Source: an uncultured Lachnospiraceae bacterium (GTDB lineage: Bacteria; Bacillota_A; Clostridia; Lachnospirales; Lachnospiraceae). Taken from it: a stretch of DNA of 7,213 bases. Every line of letters starts with the position of its first letter. Position 1 is the first letter of the stretch. The position numbers and the translations under genes were made by a program. Below are positions 1-6,299 of the stretch, piece by piece. The notes under the pieces are model-generated. The model was not told the origin of the DNA. It was given only the letters and a program-made list of their open reading frames with translations, and searched no databases. Where the stretch lies: positions 1 to 7,213 of the forward strand of contig CAMOZF010000090.1 of the NCBI GenBank assembly GCA_946630765.1. Direction: 5' to 3'.

Positions 1-541
1 CGAGAAGCGCGAGCACCAGTTCATAGAGCTGCGTCGGATGGACGGCGGGCGTGTGAATGACGGCAGACGTCAGGCCGTCTGAATCGACAGGAAAGCGCAC
101 GCCCCAGGGAAGATCTGTCTCTTTCCCGGCGCAGCAGCCGCTGAGGAAGCAGCCTATGCGGGCCGTGCAGAACGCGGCGGCGCCGGGGATAGTCACGGCA
201 TCCAGCATTTTTAAGGGGCGGATGCGGGCAATCGCCGCCGCGAGGAGCATCACCATCATGGCCCCTGTAATCCCACCGTACATGCTGAAGCCGGTCATTT
301 TCAGGATATACCAGGGCCGCGCTTCGTTGTAGGAATCGGGATTGACAGCGACGTTCCAGAATCTCGCCCCCACAAGAAACGCGGCCGCGATCAAAAACAG
401 CAGTATAAAAATGCCCCAAAGCGGCAGCCCGATGTGCCGCAGGAATAAAAAGCTCATCGCCGCAAAGACGATCGCCGCCAGGACCGCCATCAGTGTATAG
501 GTCTCTATCGGGAAGCCGAAGAAGCTGATTTCCGGAATCAT
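1..541 (-). CDS. lgt: Lgt-family prolipoprotein diacylglyceryl transferase-like membrane protein (3' end outside window)
   Basis: The first 180 residues are present; the C-terminus is cut by the window edge. The family moves a diacylglyceryl group from phosphatidylglycerol to the lipobox cysteine of prolipoproteins in the cytoplasmic membrane. Seen here: hydrophobic segments at about 15-34, 41-58 and 90-105, then GFSMYGG (84-90) at the position of the family's S-F-H-G-G, ARIGCFLSGCCAGK (127-140) at the Lgt signature region, PWGVRFP (145-151) and the hallmark HPTQLYE (168-174). The histidine of the usual FHGG is a tyrosine, and the usual N-x-E of the signature is replaced by S-G-C, so this is a divergent member, possibly a paralogue of the housekeeping enzyme. 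The ATG overlaps the upstream stop as ATGA, and there is no strong Shine-Dalgarno, which points to translational coupling with the 304-residue gene. Family membership is fairly sure; the exact reaction is not. Confidence 0.8.
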   Translation of the reverse strand, partial: MIPEISFFGFPIETYTLMAVLAAIVFAAMSFLFLRHIGLPLWGIFILLFLIAAAFLVGARFWNVAVNPDSYNEARPWYILKMTGFSMYGGITGAMMVMLLAAAIARIRPLKMLDAVTIPGAAAFCTARIGCFLSGCCAGKETDLPWGVRFPVDSDGLTSAVIHTPAVHPTQLYELVLALL

Positions 542-1452
542 TTGATTTCTACCGGTACATCCGGAATCATATAGGATCCGGCGGCAATCTCCGTGGTCCC
601 GTCGGGTGTGCCGTTTTCTGCCTGTTTGGACTGCCGTATCATTTCCGCTGTTGAAATGGCGTCCTGAGGCTCTAAGTACATCGTACGGAAAATCATTATG
701 TGACGACACCCGTGCGGATCCTCGGCGCCGACGTGTACCTCCCACAGAGCACTTAAAGGATCGACCGCCTCGGGTATCGGAGCGCCGCTGCCTATAACAC
801 CCTTATAACCGGCTTCCGTGAACACCGATACCTCGACGACCGGGGCGTAGAGCGGATGATTATGCTTTTTACAGAAACCCAGAAGCTTATTATTGTACTC
901 CTGGTTAAATGCATCAACCCGTTTCTTATACTCGCCGATCTGTGCTGATGTAATGTAACTGCCCCCAAGACTCGCGAGTTTCGCGTTAAATGCATTCACA
1001 TTCTCCTCAGTCTCTGCTTCCATCTCCTCATTATAAAAGATCGAGACAGCAACTCCCTTGTAAACGCCGTTTTCATCCCCGTTGAGCGGGTGAATATAAT
1101 ACTTCGTTTCCTCCGTAACGGTATAACCCTGGTCATTTCTCTCCAGAACAAATCTCGGATAATAGTATTTCACTTCGTCGATTTCGCACATCAGTTTCCC
1201 GCTGAGTTTCGCCTGTAGATTCTGGAAGGTGGCAAGACTCACCTTCAGCTCATCCGCTGTTAATTGACTTCCGAAGTGACTGACGTTCTCCCGGATGTAG
1301 TAATTGATTGTTTCGACGTGATCCTTCAATGTAGCTTTTCTTTTCGAGAAATCCCAGGAGTCACAGCTGTCGGGCATCACAACCGAACCGATAAGCCGTA
1401 TCGCGAGAACAAGCGCACAGGCGGACCGAATCATTAAAGCTTTCATCATCAT
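538..1452 (-). CDS. Unrecognised, probably exported 304-residue protein
   Basis: I do not recognise this family. The protein begins MMMKALMIRS followed by a hydrophobic stretch (about 11-26) that could be a signal peptide or N-terminal anchor, though an arginine at 19 interrupts it. Cys30 is preceded by P-D-S, which is not a lipobox, so it should not be called a lipoprotein despite the Lgt-like neighbour. The rest (31-304) looks soluble, with charged helical stretches (about 40-85 and 145-190), an aromatic run EVKYYYPRF (93-101), and a hydrophilic tail rich in T, E and G from about 275. Other cysteines are at 89, 194 and 249. Three ATG codons stand in tandem; the first lies 7 bases after GGAGG and is the best start. 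The gene starts 32 bases after the zinc-ribbon gene and overlaps the Lgt-like gene by ATGA, so it is an internal operon gene. It looks more AT-rich than its neighbours (25 G+C of 60 in 901-960, 36 of 60 in 3301-3360). Confidence 0.8.
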   Translation of the reverse strand: MMMKALMIRSACALVLAIRLIGSVVMPDSCDSWDFSKRKATLKDHVETINYYIRENVSHFGSQLTADELKVSLATFQNLQAKLSGKLMCEIDEVKYYYPRFVLERNDQGYTVTEETKYYIHPLNGDENGVYKGVAVSIFYNEEMEAETEENVNAFNAKLASLGGSYITSAQIGEYKKRVDAFNQEYNNKLLGFCKKHNHPLYAPVVEVSVFTEAGYKGVIGSGAPIPEAVDPLSALWEVHVGAEDPHGCRHIMIFRTMYLEPQDAISTAEMIRQSKQAENGTPDGTTEIAAGSYMIPDVPVEIK

Positions 1453-1484
1453 ATCAAAACCTCCATTCTGAAGACAGCTGATCT

Positions 1485-2447
1485 TCAGTTGTCAGACTCG
1501 TCCGGCTCCGCGCTTTCGTTCGGATCGGTTTCGTGCTCAACACTGTAATCAATATACTGGTCCTCCCTGATCAGCACAAAGGAAGCGCCGGTTTCCAGGT
1601 TATGCATCTCAATGGCGTTATAAACCCGGTCCCATTTATTTATCAGAACGTAGAACCCGTAAAAATGTCTGGTGACCGTCTCAAAGTCATCCTGCGACTC
1701 GCCTTGACAGACAAATGCTTCGTAATCGCAGCTCAATGCCAGCAGATTATCCTCCCGGCAGCGGTTGTCGGAACCCAGAATATCCTCAATCTCGTCTTCC
1801 GAAAGACAGGCGTCTCCGATCTTTTTCTGTAAATACTCGACCGCTTTCCTGCCGTCTGTCATCTCATAATGACCGGTCATATAGTAGTCGGAAGTCTCAA
1901 GATATCTGATATAATTCCTGAAGGTATGATCCTTCTCATTGAACCGGATGCAGGTTTCGTCTTCCGCCACGACCCAGCCGGAATTCGTCATGAGATCGTC
2001 GTATTCGACCGTCACCTTCCGCGTCGGGAAGGCTCTTCCGGTCAGCTGCTCGTATTTGTCCATAAGAGGATCTCTCAGGAATACGAAAATGAGAAGCATC
2101 ACGGCGAGCATCAGAACGGACATGATGATGCCGGCGATCGCCTTGCCCTTTCCGTCCTGCTTCTTTTTCCCGGCCGAGATCAGGCCGAAGACGGACAGAA
2201 GCAGTCCGAAGAGGCTCGTGATTCCGAAGAGAAACATGCCAAGAAGCGACAGGACGAAGCCGGCGGAACACAGGCCGTTTTTCTTTGGTTTGATATTATT
2301 CGCTGCATTCGGCGCGGCCGCAGGCGCCGTCTGCCCTTGATAGACAGGCTGCCTCGTCGGCCCCATCATTGGCAGCGGCTTTCCGCAGCTCATGCAGAAT
2401 CTCGCACCCTCTTTGCATGCAGCGCCGCAATTCATACAAAATGCCAT
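1485..2447 (-). CDS. Zinc-ribbon membrane protein with DUF4190-like segment and extracytoplasmic domain
   Basis: This 320-residue protein starts with a zinc ribbon, CMNC (4-7) and CMSC (18-21), the common CxxC-CxxC form of small treble-clef or ribbon domains. A proline- and alanine-rich linker (about 24-52) leads to a hydrophobic region of DUF4190 character: residues 58-93 are long enough for a helical hairpin, KKKQDGKGK (94-102) is a basic loop, and 103-124 is a further helix. By the positive-inside rule the ribbon and the basic loop would be cytoplasmic and residues 126-320 outside. That outer part is mixed alpha/beta in look, contains several cysteines (166, 214, 230, 240, 247), and ends in an acidic tail (304-320). 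GGGAGG lies about 7 bases before the ATG. It is the second gene of the operon, 34 bases after the helix-turn-helix gene. The domain layout suggests a sensor or scaffold linking the cytoplasm to the envelope, but no enzymatic motif is seen. Confidence 0.85.
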   Translation of the reverse strand: MAFCMNCGAACKEGARFCMSCGKPLPMMGPTRQPVYQGQTAPAAAPNAANNIKPKKNGLCSAGFVLSLLGMFLFGITSLFGLLLSVFGLISAGKKKQDGKGKAIAGIIMSVLMLAVMLLIFVFLRDPLMDKYEQLTGRAFPTRKVTVEYDDLMTNSGWVVAEDETCIRFNEKDHTFRNYIRYLETSDYYMTGHYEMTDGRKAVEYLQKKIGDACLSEDEIEDILGSDNRCREDNLLALSCDYEAFVCQGESQDDFETVTRHFYGFYVLINKWDRVYNAIEMHNLETGASFVLIREDQYIDYSVEHETDPNESAEPDESDN

Positions 2448-2481
2448 ACTTTTCCCTCCCTTCTCCGAACTTCCAGTCTGA

Positions 2482-3990
2482 TCACATTTCCTTCAATTTC
2501 CGGATATATGCCGAGAAAGCCTTGTACAGTGCCGGATTTTCCGAGAATACGGTAATAAAGGGTGCCTTCAGCCGCCGGATGGCAACCGCGTGATCCGACA
2601 TCAGAATCTGTACATTCTGGCGTGTCTCCTTCGAGGGGCTCTTGGGGGCGCCCGCAGAAGTCCCGTCATTCCGGACGGCGGCAGGAATCTTATCCTGTTC
2701 TTCTCCGCCGCTTCCGCTCTCCTGCAGCATCAAGAAGCCGTCCTGATCGGTTCTGTAGATCTTCACCAGCGCCTTCGCATCCTGCAGGATCGCATCGAAA
2801 GACGCTTTCTCCGCAGCGAGCAGCTCCGGGACGGTATCGTATCGGTAAATCCCCTTCTCATTCTCCGTGCCGGCCACATTCGAGCCATGGATGCAGGCCT
2901 GCCCCGGACATAAAAACAGGGTTGTGGAAAAACGTTCCCCTTTCTTCCGGGGGCTGTAATAGGACTGCACAAGTCCGGTCGCATACAGCGGAAGCCAGTC
3001 CCGGATTGCCGCCTTCATCTCGTCAGGGTTTCTGTTCAGATGATGAATAATCACGATTCTGGTCCCCTGAGAGACACAAAGGCCCATGAGGCCGGCCCAC
3101 TGCTGCCGAAAATCGACATCCAGCTCCATCCAGTCCATATTCTGGTCGGAGTACAGAAACAGCTCTTTCGCCTTCCCGCGGATCGCCGCCAGGAGGAAAC
3201 GCAGCACCGCCTGCTGAAGACCCGAAAGGCCATAGTAGATTTCTCTTTCATCCGCAGGCAGTTCAGAATCCGCCGCCGAAAAAGACGCGGACACCGGCAC
3301 AGGCATTTCCGAAAGCGCCCCGACCTCCTCAATCAGGCTCTCGATATAGGCCTCCGGCTCCGTGCGGCTGATGCAGAAAAGCCAGTCGTACAGCTTCTCA
3401 AAGGCTTCTTCGGGTTCCACGAGGCTTTCCGGCGGGATTCCGCAGAGCTCCGCAAGCTGCGCGGTTTTTCCCTGATCGGTCAGGCGCTCGAGAAACAGGG
3501 CTGTAAGGTCATCCATCAGCTTCGGATTGGCGCCCGGATAGCGCATTCCGTTCCGGAACCGGCTGACATAGGAGGGGTCGATATTCAGGGAACGCCCGAG
3601 CCGCACATTGGAAAGTCCGCAAAGCTCCATCAGCGCGCTGAGCCGCTCACCGAATATCCGGGTAATTTCCACATCCTGTCTGCTGGACCGTTCGTCGGCT
3701 TCTTCCTCATCCCGAAGGAGCCAGGTCATGAGTTTCGCACGGTTTTCTTTCTCGCCGGCGCTCCTTTCGGCGCCGATCAGCGAAAACAGAACCTCCAGCT
3801 TTTTCTTCTCATCTGCAGCCTGCAGCAGTTCCTTCGCAAGCCGCTTCAGGCCGTCGCCGCCCATTTTCGGTACCTTCCGTCCGCTCAGCATCCTGCTGAC
3901 ATAGGATTTGTCAAAATGTGCGGATCGGGCAAATTCCGCCGGTGTCAACTGAAGAAGCTCCAATACATTATTCAAGCGTTCAGAAAACAT
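2482..3990 (-). CDS. Transcriptional regulator with two Xre-type helix-turn-helix domains
   Basis: This 502-residue protein has two related N-terminal DNA-binding domains. The first covers about 1-56, with core AEFARSAHFDKSYVSRMLSG (18-37). The second covers about 111-165, with core LGRSLNIDPSYVSRFRNG (131-148). Both carry the pattern D-x-S-Y-V-S-R-x-x-x-G typical of the recognition helix of Xre/Cro-type domains, and they look like an internal duplication. A charged linker (58-108) separates them. The large C-terminal part (about 190-420) has hydrophobic beta-like strands (ELFLYSDQ, RIVIIHHLNR, TTLFLCPG) around W-L-P-L-Y (332-336) and Y-Y (344-345). A low-complexity stretch follows (423-457), and a final segment ends in FITVFSENPALYKAF. 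This layout reminds me of the phospholipase-D-like effector fold of TrmB-type regulators, but that is a guess. The start is set by AAGGAGG 8 bases upstream. It heads the four-gene operon and probably regulates it. Confidence 0.88.
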   Translation of the reverse strand: MFSERLNNVLELLQLTPAEFARSAHFDKSYVSRMLSGRKVPKMGGDGLKRLAKELLQAADEKKKLEVLFSLIGAERSAGEKENRAKLMTWLLRDEEEADERSSRQDVEITRIFGERLSALMELCGLSNVRLGRSLNIDPSYVSRFRNGMRYPGANPKLMDDLTALFLERLTDQGKTAQLAELCGIPPESLVEPEEAFEKLYDWLFCISRTEPEAYIESLIEEVGALSEMPVPVSASFSAADSELPADEREIYYGLSGLQQAVLRFLLAAIRGKAKELFLYSDQNMDWMELDVDFRQQWAGLMGLCVSQGTRIVIIHHLNRNPDEMKAAIRDWLPLYATGLVQSYYSPRKKGERFSTTLFLCPGQACIHGSNVAGTENEKGIYRYDTVPELLAAEKASFDAILQDAKALVKIYRTDQDGFLMLQESGSGGEEQDKIPAAVRNDGTSAGAPKSPSKETRQNVQILMSDHAVAIRRLKAPFITVFSENPALYKAFSAYIRKLKEM

Positions 3991-4011
3991 GATTTGTTCC
4001 TCCTTGCCTGC

Positions 4012-4040
4012 ATTATAACATTGCAGACGCTTTCCGGAAA
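4012..4040 (-). promoter_or_regulatory. Promoter of the helix-turn-helix/zinc-ribbon/Lgt-like operon
   Basis: On the minus strand a perfect TATAAT (4017-4012) is preceded by TGT, giving an extended -10 (TGnTATAAT). The -35 position 17 bases further upstream reads TTTCCG (4040-4035), a poor match to TTGACA, as is usual when the -10 is extended. The predicted start of transcription is near 4005, only about 15 bases before the ATG at 3990, so the leader would be very short and begin at the ribosome binding site. Confidence 0.7.
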
Positions 4041-4041
4041 G
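4030..4041. promoter_or_regulatory. Perfect 12-base palindrome over the -35 position, possible operator
   Basis: CTTTCCGGAAAG reads the same on both strands and covers the -35 hexamer of the operon promoter. Dimeric helix-turn-helix proteins commonly bind such sites, and the first gene of the operon encodes one with two such domains, so autoregulation is a reasonable inference. Nothing in the sequence proves binding. Confidence 0.45.
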
Positions 4042-4092
4042 GTTCTTCCCCTGTTTGTCAATGTCGCTATATGGTCAACCGCCGGAGGCAGC

Positions 4093-4129
4093 AAAAAGGT
4101 CCGCCGTACCGAAGCGATACAGCGGACCT
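4093..4129 (-). terminator. Intrinsic terminator after queT
   Basis: On the minus strand AGGTCCGC (4129-4122) pairs exactly with GCGGACCT (4104-4097). Further pairing of GTA with TAC lies inside the stem, and the hairpin is followed by a run of T (4097-4093). It begins 23 bases after the queT stop and isolates queT from the next operon. The opposite strand has only an interrupted T-rich tail and no gene that needs it. Confidence 0.85.
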
Positions 4130-4151
4130 CTTCTTTTACTGAATAACCGGA

Positions 4152-4691
4152 TCAGAAGCGCCAGTACAGTGCCTTCCGGACCGCGGGGATCTTCCCGATC
4201 GACAGGAAGACGACCGCCCCGAGAAGCAGCACGGCGAATTCGCCGATCGCGACGTAGAGCGCGTTGATCCAGTAGGGAATGTCAAAGGCGAGATGCAGCG
4301 CAAGGCCCACGAGAAGGCCGTTTGCAAGCGCCCCAAGAATGGGCGCCGTGAACAGACCGACCGTCTCTTTTTTGATCAGTTTTCCCGCGTAATAAATGCC
4401 GACGACGGCAACTGCGGTCGCCGCGGTTCCGAAGCTCAGATCATAGACGAACATCGGCGACGCGAGATTCGCGAGGAAGCATCCGATGATGAGCCCCGGA
4501 ATGTAACGTTTGTTGTAAAATGCCAAAAACACCAGGATTTCCGTCATGCGGAACTGGATTTCCCCATAGGCGATCGGTGCGATCGCGATCGTGAGCGACG
4601 CATAGAGCGCCGCAACAATTGCGTTGACCGCGATCCAGTAGGTTCGCTGCTTCACAGCGGATTTCCCGCCTCCCTGTTCAGTGTTCTCCAT
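4152..4691 (-). CDS. queT: QueT-family transporter, predicted uptake of queuosine precursor
   Basis: This 179-residue integral membrane protein matches the QueT family, whose members act as substrate-binding (S) subunits of energy-coupling-factor type transporters and are predicted to import precursors of the tRNA wobble base queuosine. Seen in the sequence: hydrophobic segments at about 18-40, 50-57, 62-80, 89-105, 113-133 and 146-165; the conserved AYGEIQFRMTEIL (41-53); GCFLAN (70-75); and DLSFGTAAT (84-92). Length is close to the family norm, with a short polar N-terminal extension (MENTEQGGGK). AAAAGGAG lies 8 bases before the ATG. No ECF ATPase or transmembrane coupling subunit is in the window, so it would rely on a shared energising module elsewhere. 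No promoter and no preQ1-type riboswitch is visible in the 112 bases upstream; it may depend on readthrough from the metallophosphoesterase gene across the palindromic repeat. Confidence 0.92.
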   Translation of the reverse strand: MENTEQGGGKSAVKQRTYWIAVNAIVAALYASLTIAIAPIAYGEIQFRMTEILVFLAFYNKRYIPGLIIGCFLANLASPMFVYDLSFGTAATAVAVVGIYYAGKLIKKETVGLFTAPILGALANGLLVGLALHLAFDIPYWINALYVAIGEFAVLLLGAVVFLSIGKIPAVRKALYWRF

Positions 4692-4714
4692 ATATACTGC
4701 TCCTTTTCATTTTC

Positions 4715-4797
4715 TGTCATCCCGAGCGCAGCGAGGGATCCCATCCGTCTGTCGATAAAGTCATGGGATGTCCCCACCCGCTTCGCTCGGTATGACA
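4715..4797. repeat. 83-base imperfect palindrome, REP-like dispersed element
   Basis: The outer ends TGTCATCCCGAGCGCAGCG (4715-4733) and CGCTTCGCTCGGTATGACA (4779-4797) are inverted copies with two mismatches in 19 bases. A second inner pair, ATCCCAT with ATGGGAT, lies around a loop of about 18 bases. The core CCGAGCGnAGCG is typical of dispersed palindromic repeats found in many bacterial genomes, some of which are mobilised by a Y1 (RAYT-type) transposase; none is present here. It fills most of the gap between the metallophosphoesterase stop and queT. As RNA it would form a large hairpin with no T-tract, so it may affect mRNA stability or readthrough rather than act as a classical terminator. 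Confidence 0.75.
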
Positions 4798-4803
4798 CTT
4801 TTC

Positions 4804-5961
4804 TCAGTTATGAATATCCACGACCACATACTCCGAGAAGGTTCCGGTCTTGAAGGGGATTGCCCAGCCGGAGATTCCGGAGGTCACGATGAAGGTCGTA
4901 TTCCCGCGGACCTCGGAGCCGTAGACGCGGTCATTCGCGCCCATCCAGAGGCCGATCAGGCCGGCCGGGAAGATGTGTCCGCCGTGCGTATGGCCGGAAA
5001 GCACGAGATCGGTGCCGGACTCGGCTTCATTCGCGTAGTCATTCGGCTGATGGTCCAGCATCAGTGAGAAAGCGTCATCCGGGAGGTCCTTCGTCAGATT
5101 CTGCGCGGTCTCGCGGTTTCGCATCGAACGGTCGCGCCGCCCGATCAGATAGAAGCCGCCCTGCGCAAAGGTTTTCCCGGAAGCGGCCGCAGGAAGCTCC
5201 TTTCCCCCGAGAAGTACGCTTTCATCCTCAAGAATCGTCACGCCGTTTGATCTGAGGTTGTCGCGAAGCTCCTGCGAGCTGAAATTTCTGTAGTTGAAAT
5301 AGCCGTTGTCGTGGTTTCCGTAGACAAAATACACGCCGTAGCGGGTCTCAAGCTTCCCGAGTGCCTCGCAGCAGGCGATCATGTCTTCCTTACTGCTGTC
5401 GTCATCCACATAGTCGCCGACGATCACGACAATATCCGGGTTCTCCGCCTGGATTCTGCGGATTTGCTTCTCGATATTTCTGCGGGAAAGCGTGATTCCG
5501 AGATGTGAATCCGCAAAGGCCACGACCCGAAGCGATTCGGTACCGTCACCGTGCACGGAGGTCAGCTGCGAGAGGTCCTTTGTCGTTGTCACATCATAGC
5601 TTTTCCGATAGACATGCCAGGCATTGAACCAGCCAATCCCCAGGTACAGCACGGCAATTCCGAGCGCGATCAGGCACTGAAGATCCTTCGACTCTCCCTT
5701 CGGAAGGAAGAGGAAAACAAGATCCGTCAGGAGAAATCCGAGCATCAGATGAAGCAGCACGACCGCCATCGTCGTCAGATTAAAGGCCAGAAGGAAAACC
5801 AGCGCGACAACAGCGACAGCGGCAATCGGAAGGATCCAGCCAAGCGCCGGGTACTTCCCTGAGAGATTTCTGACAAAACTGAATCTGCGCAGCCTCGTCA
5901 CCAGGTAAAAGGCAATGGCTGCGCAGAGAAAGCCTGCAATGATCATTATTTTGTTCCACAT
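4804..5961 (-). CDS. Membrane-anchored calcineurin-like metallophosphoesterase
   Basis: This 385-residue protein has an N-terminal membrane domain with hydrophobic segments at about 5-21, 41-60, 64-86 and 95-113, followed by a complete metallophosphoesterase domain. The dinuclear-metal motifs are all present in order: DSH (151-153), GDYVDD (182-187), GNHD (215-218), DHQP (303-306) and GHTHGGH (323-329). SGISGWAIPFKTGTFSE (361-377) matches the usual C-terminal motif of this group. Relatives with this layout, such as YkuE-like proteins of Bacillota, are thought to hydrolyse phosphoesters at the membrane surface; the substrate is not known for this one. AGGAG lies about 9 bases before the ATG. 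No promoter is seen directly upstream; the nearest good one is at 6300-6328, beyond the rubredoxin remnant. It lies 112 bases upstream of queT with the palindromic repeat between them. Confidence 0.93.
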   Translation of the reverse strand: MWNKIMIIAGFLCAAIAFYLVTRLRRFSFVRNLSGKYPALGWILPIAAVAVVALVFLLAFNLTTMAVVLLHLMLGFLLTDLVFLFLPKGESKDLQCLIALGIAVLYLGIGWFNAWHVYRKSYDVTTTKDLSQLTSVHGDGTESLRVVAFADSHLGITLSRRNIEKQIRRIQAENPDIVVIVGDYVDDDSSKEDMIACCEALGKLETRYGVYFVYGNHDNGYFNYRNFSSQELRDNLRSNGVTILEDESVLLGGKELPAAASGKTFAQGGFYLIGRRDRSMRNRETAQNLTKDLPDDAFSLMLDHQPNDYANEAESGTDLVLSGHTHGGHIFPAGLIGLWMGANDRVYGSEVRGNTTFIVTSGISGWAIPFKTGTFSEYVVVDIHN

Positions 5962-6033
5962 AAGGTCCGTCTCCTGCGTAAAATCATCTCCCGGTTTCCT
6001 CAGTCAGAAACCTCAGACGATCATCGCAACATT

Positions 6034-6179
6034 TTAAGCTTTATTGAATTTTTCCTTCCCCTGTCTGCATCTCGGGCAGCGCCGTCGTCTGGAAGATCCG
6101 TAAATGCCACACCGTCATGCTCCGAAGGATCGTAGACATAACCGCAGATCGAGCAAACATACTTTCCGGTCGCTTCCAC
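6034..6179 (-). pseudogene. Rubredoxin-like gene with a one-base frameshift
   Basis: The reading frame from GTG at 6179 gives KYVCSICGYVYDPSEHDG and then VAFTDLPDD. This is the first half of a rubredoxin with its CxxC-G-Y-V-Y-D-P knuckle. At 6084/6083 one base appears to be missing: adding it gives W-R-C-P-R-C-R-Q-G-K-E-K-F-N-K-A and a TAA stop at 6034, which restores the second knuckle (CPRC) and a normal C-terminus. Uncorrected, the frame loses both of the last iron-binding cysteines. The loop between the two halves is shorter than in classical rubredoxins, as in some short rubredoxin domains. Rubredoxins carry one Fe(Cys)4 centre and pass single electrons in anaerobes. There is no clear ribosome binding site before the GTG. 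The frame is closed by TGA at 6224-6222, next to a run of seven A (6222-6216), so a second indel there is possible. A sequencing error is a real alternative to a pseudogene. Confidence 0.75.
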
Positions 6180-6299
6180 TTTGCCGGGAAGGACCAGTCT
6201 GACGGGAAAATGCTCTTTTTTTCACTGATGTCACACTTACTGAGCCCAGATTTTCAGCCTGTTTTCGCGGAATCCTTTCTTCTGCAAGCTGTAATTCAG

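Noticed and set aside
1360..1452. Possible lipoprotein signal in the 304-residue protein
   Set aside because: Cys30 is preceded by P-D-S rather than a lipobox such as L-A-G, and Cys12 by R-S-A at the very start of the hydrophobic stretch. The Lgt-like neighbour alone is not evidence.
1869..2555. A 228-codon open frame on the plus strand opposite the zinc-ribbon gene
   Set aside because: The opposite frame has a clear zinc ribbon, membrane segments and a good ribosome binding site; this one shows no recognisable domain.
4056..4078. Two TTGAC copies upstream of the regulator promoter, taken as possible -35 boxes
   Set aside because: Neither has a recognisable -10 at 16-18 bases; the extended -10 at 4012-4020 explains the promoter better.
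3040..4146. A 368-codon open frame on the plus strand opposite the helix-turn-helix gene
   Set aside because: There is no ribosome binding site before its ATG. The composition is rich in H, R and Q as expected of an antisense shadow, and it runs through the opposite gene's promoter and the queT terminator.
4293..4853. A 186-codon open frame on the plus strand opposite queT and the repeat
   Set aside because: It has no ribosome binding site or domain, and it spans the palindromic element and two opposite genes.
5983..6010. Small hairpin GGTTTC-8 bases-GAAACC before the metallophosphoesterase gene
   Set aside because: It has only six base pairs and no T-tract, so it is too weak to call a terminator or riboswitch.
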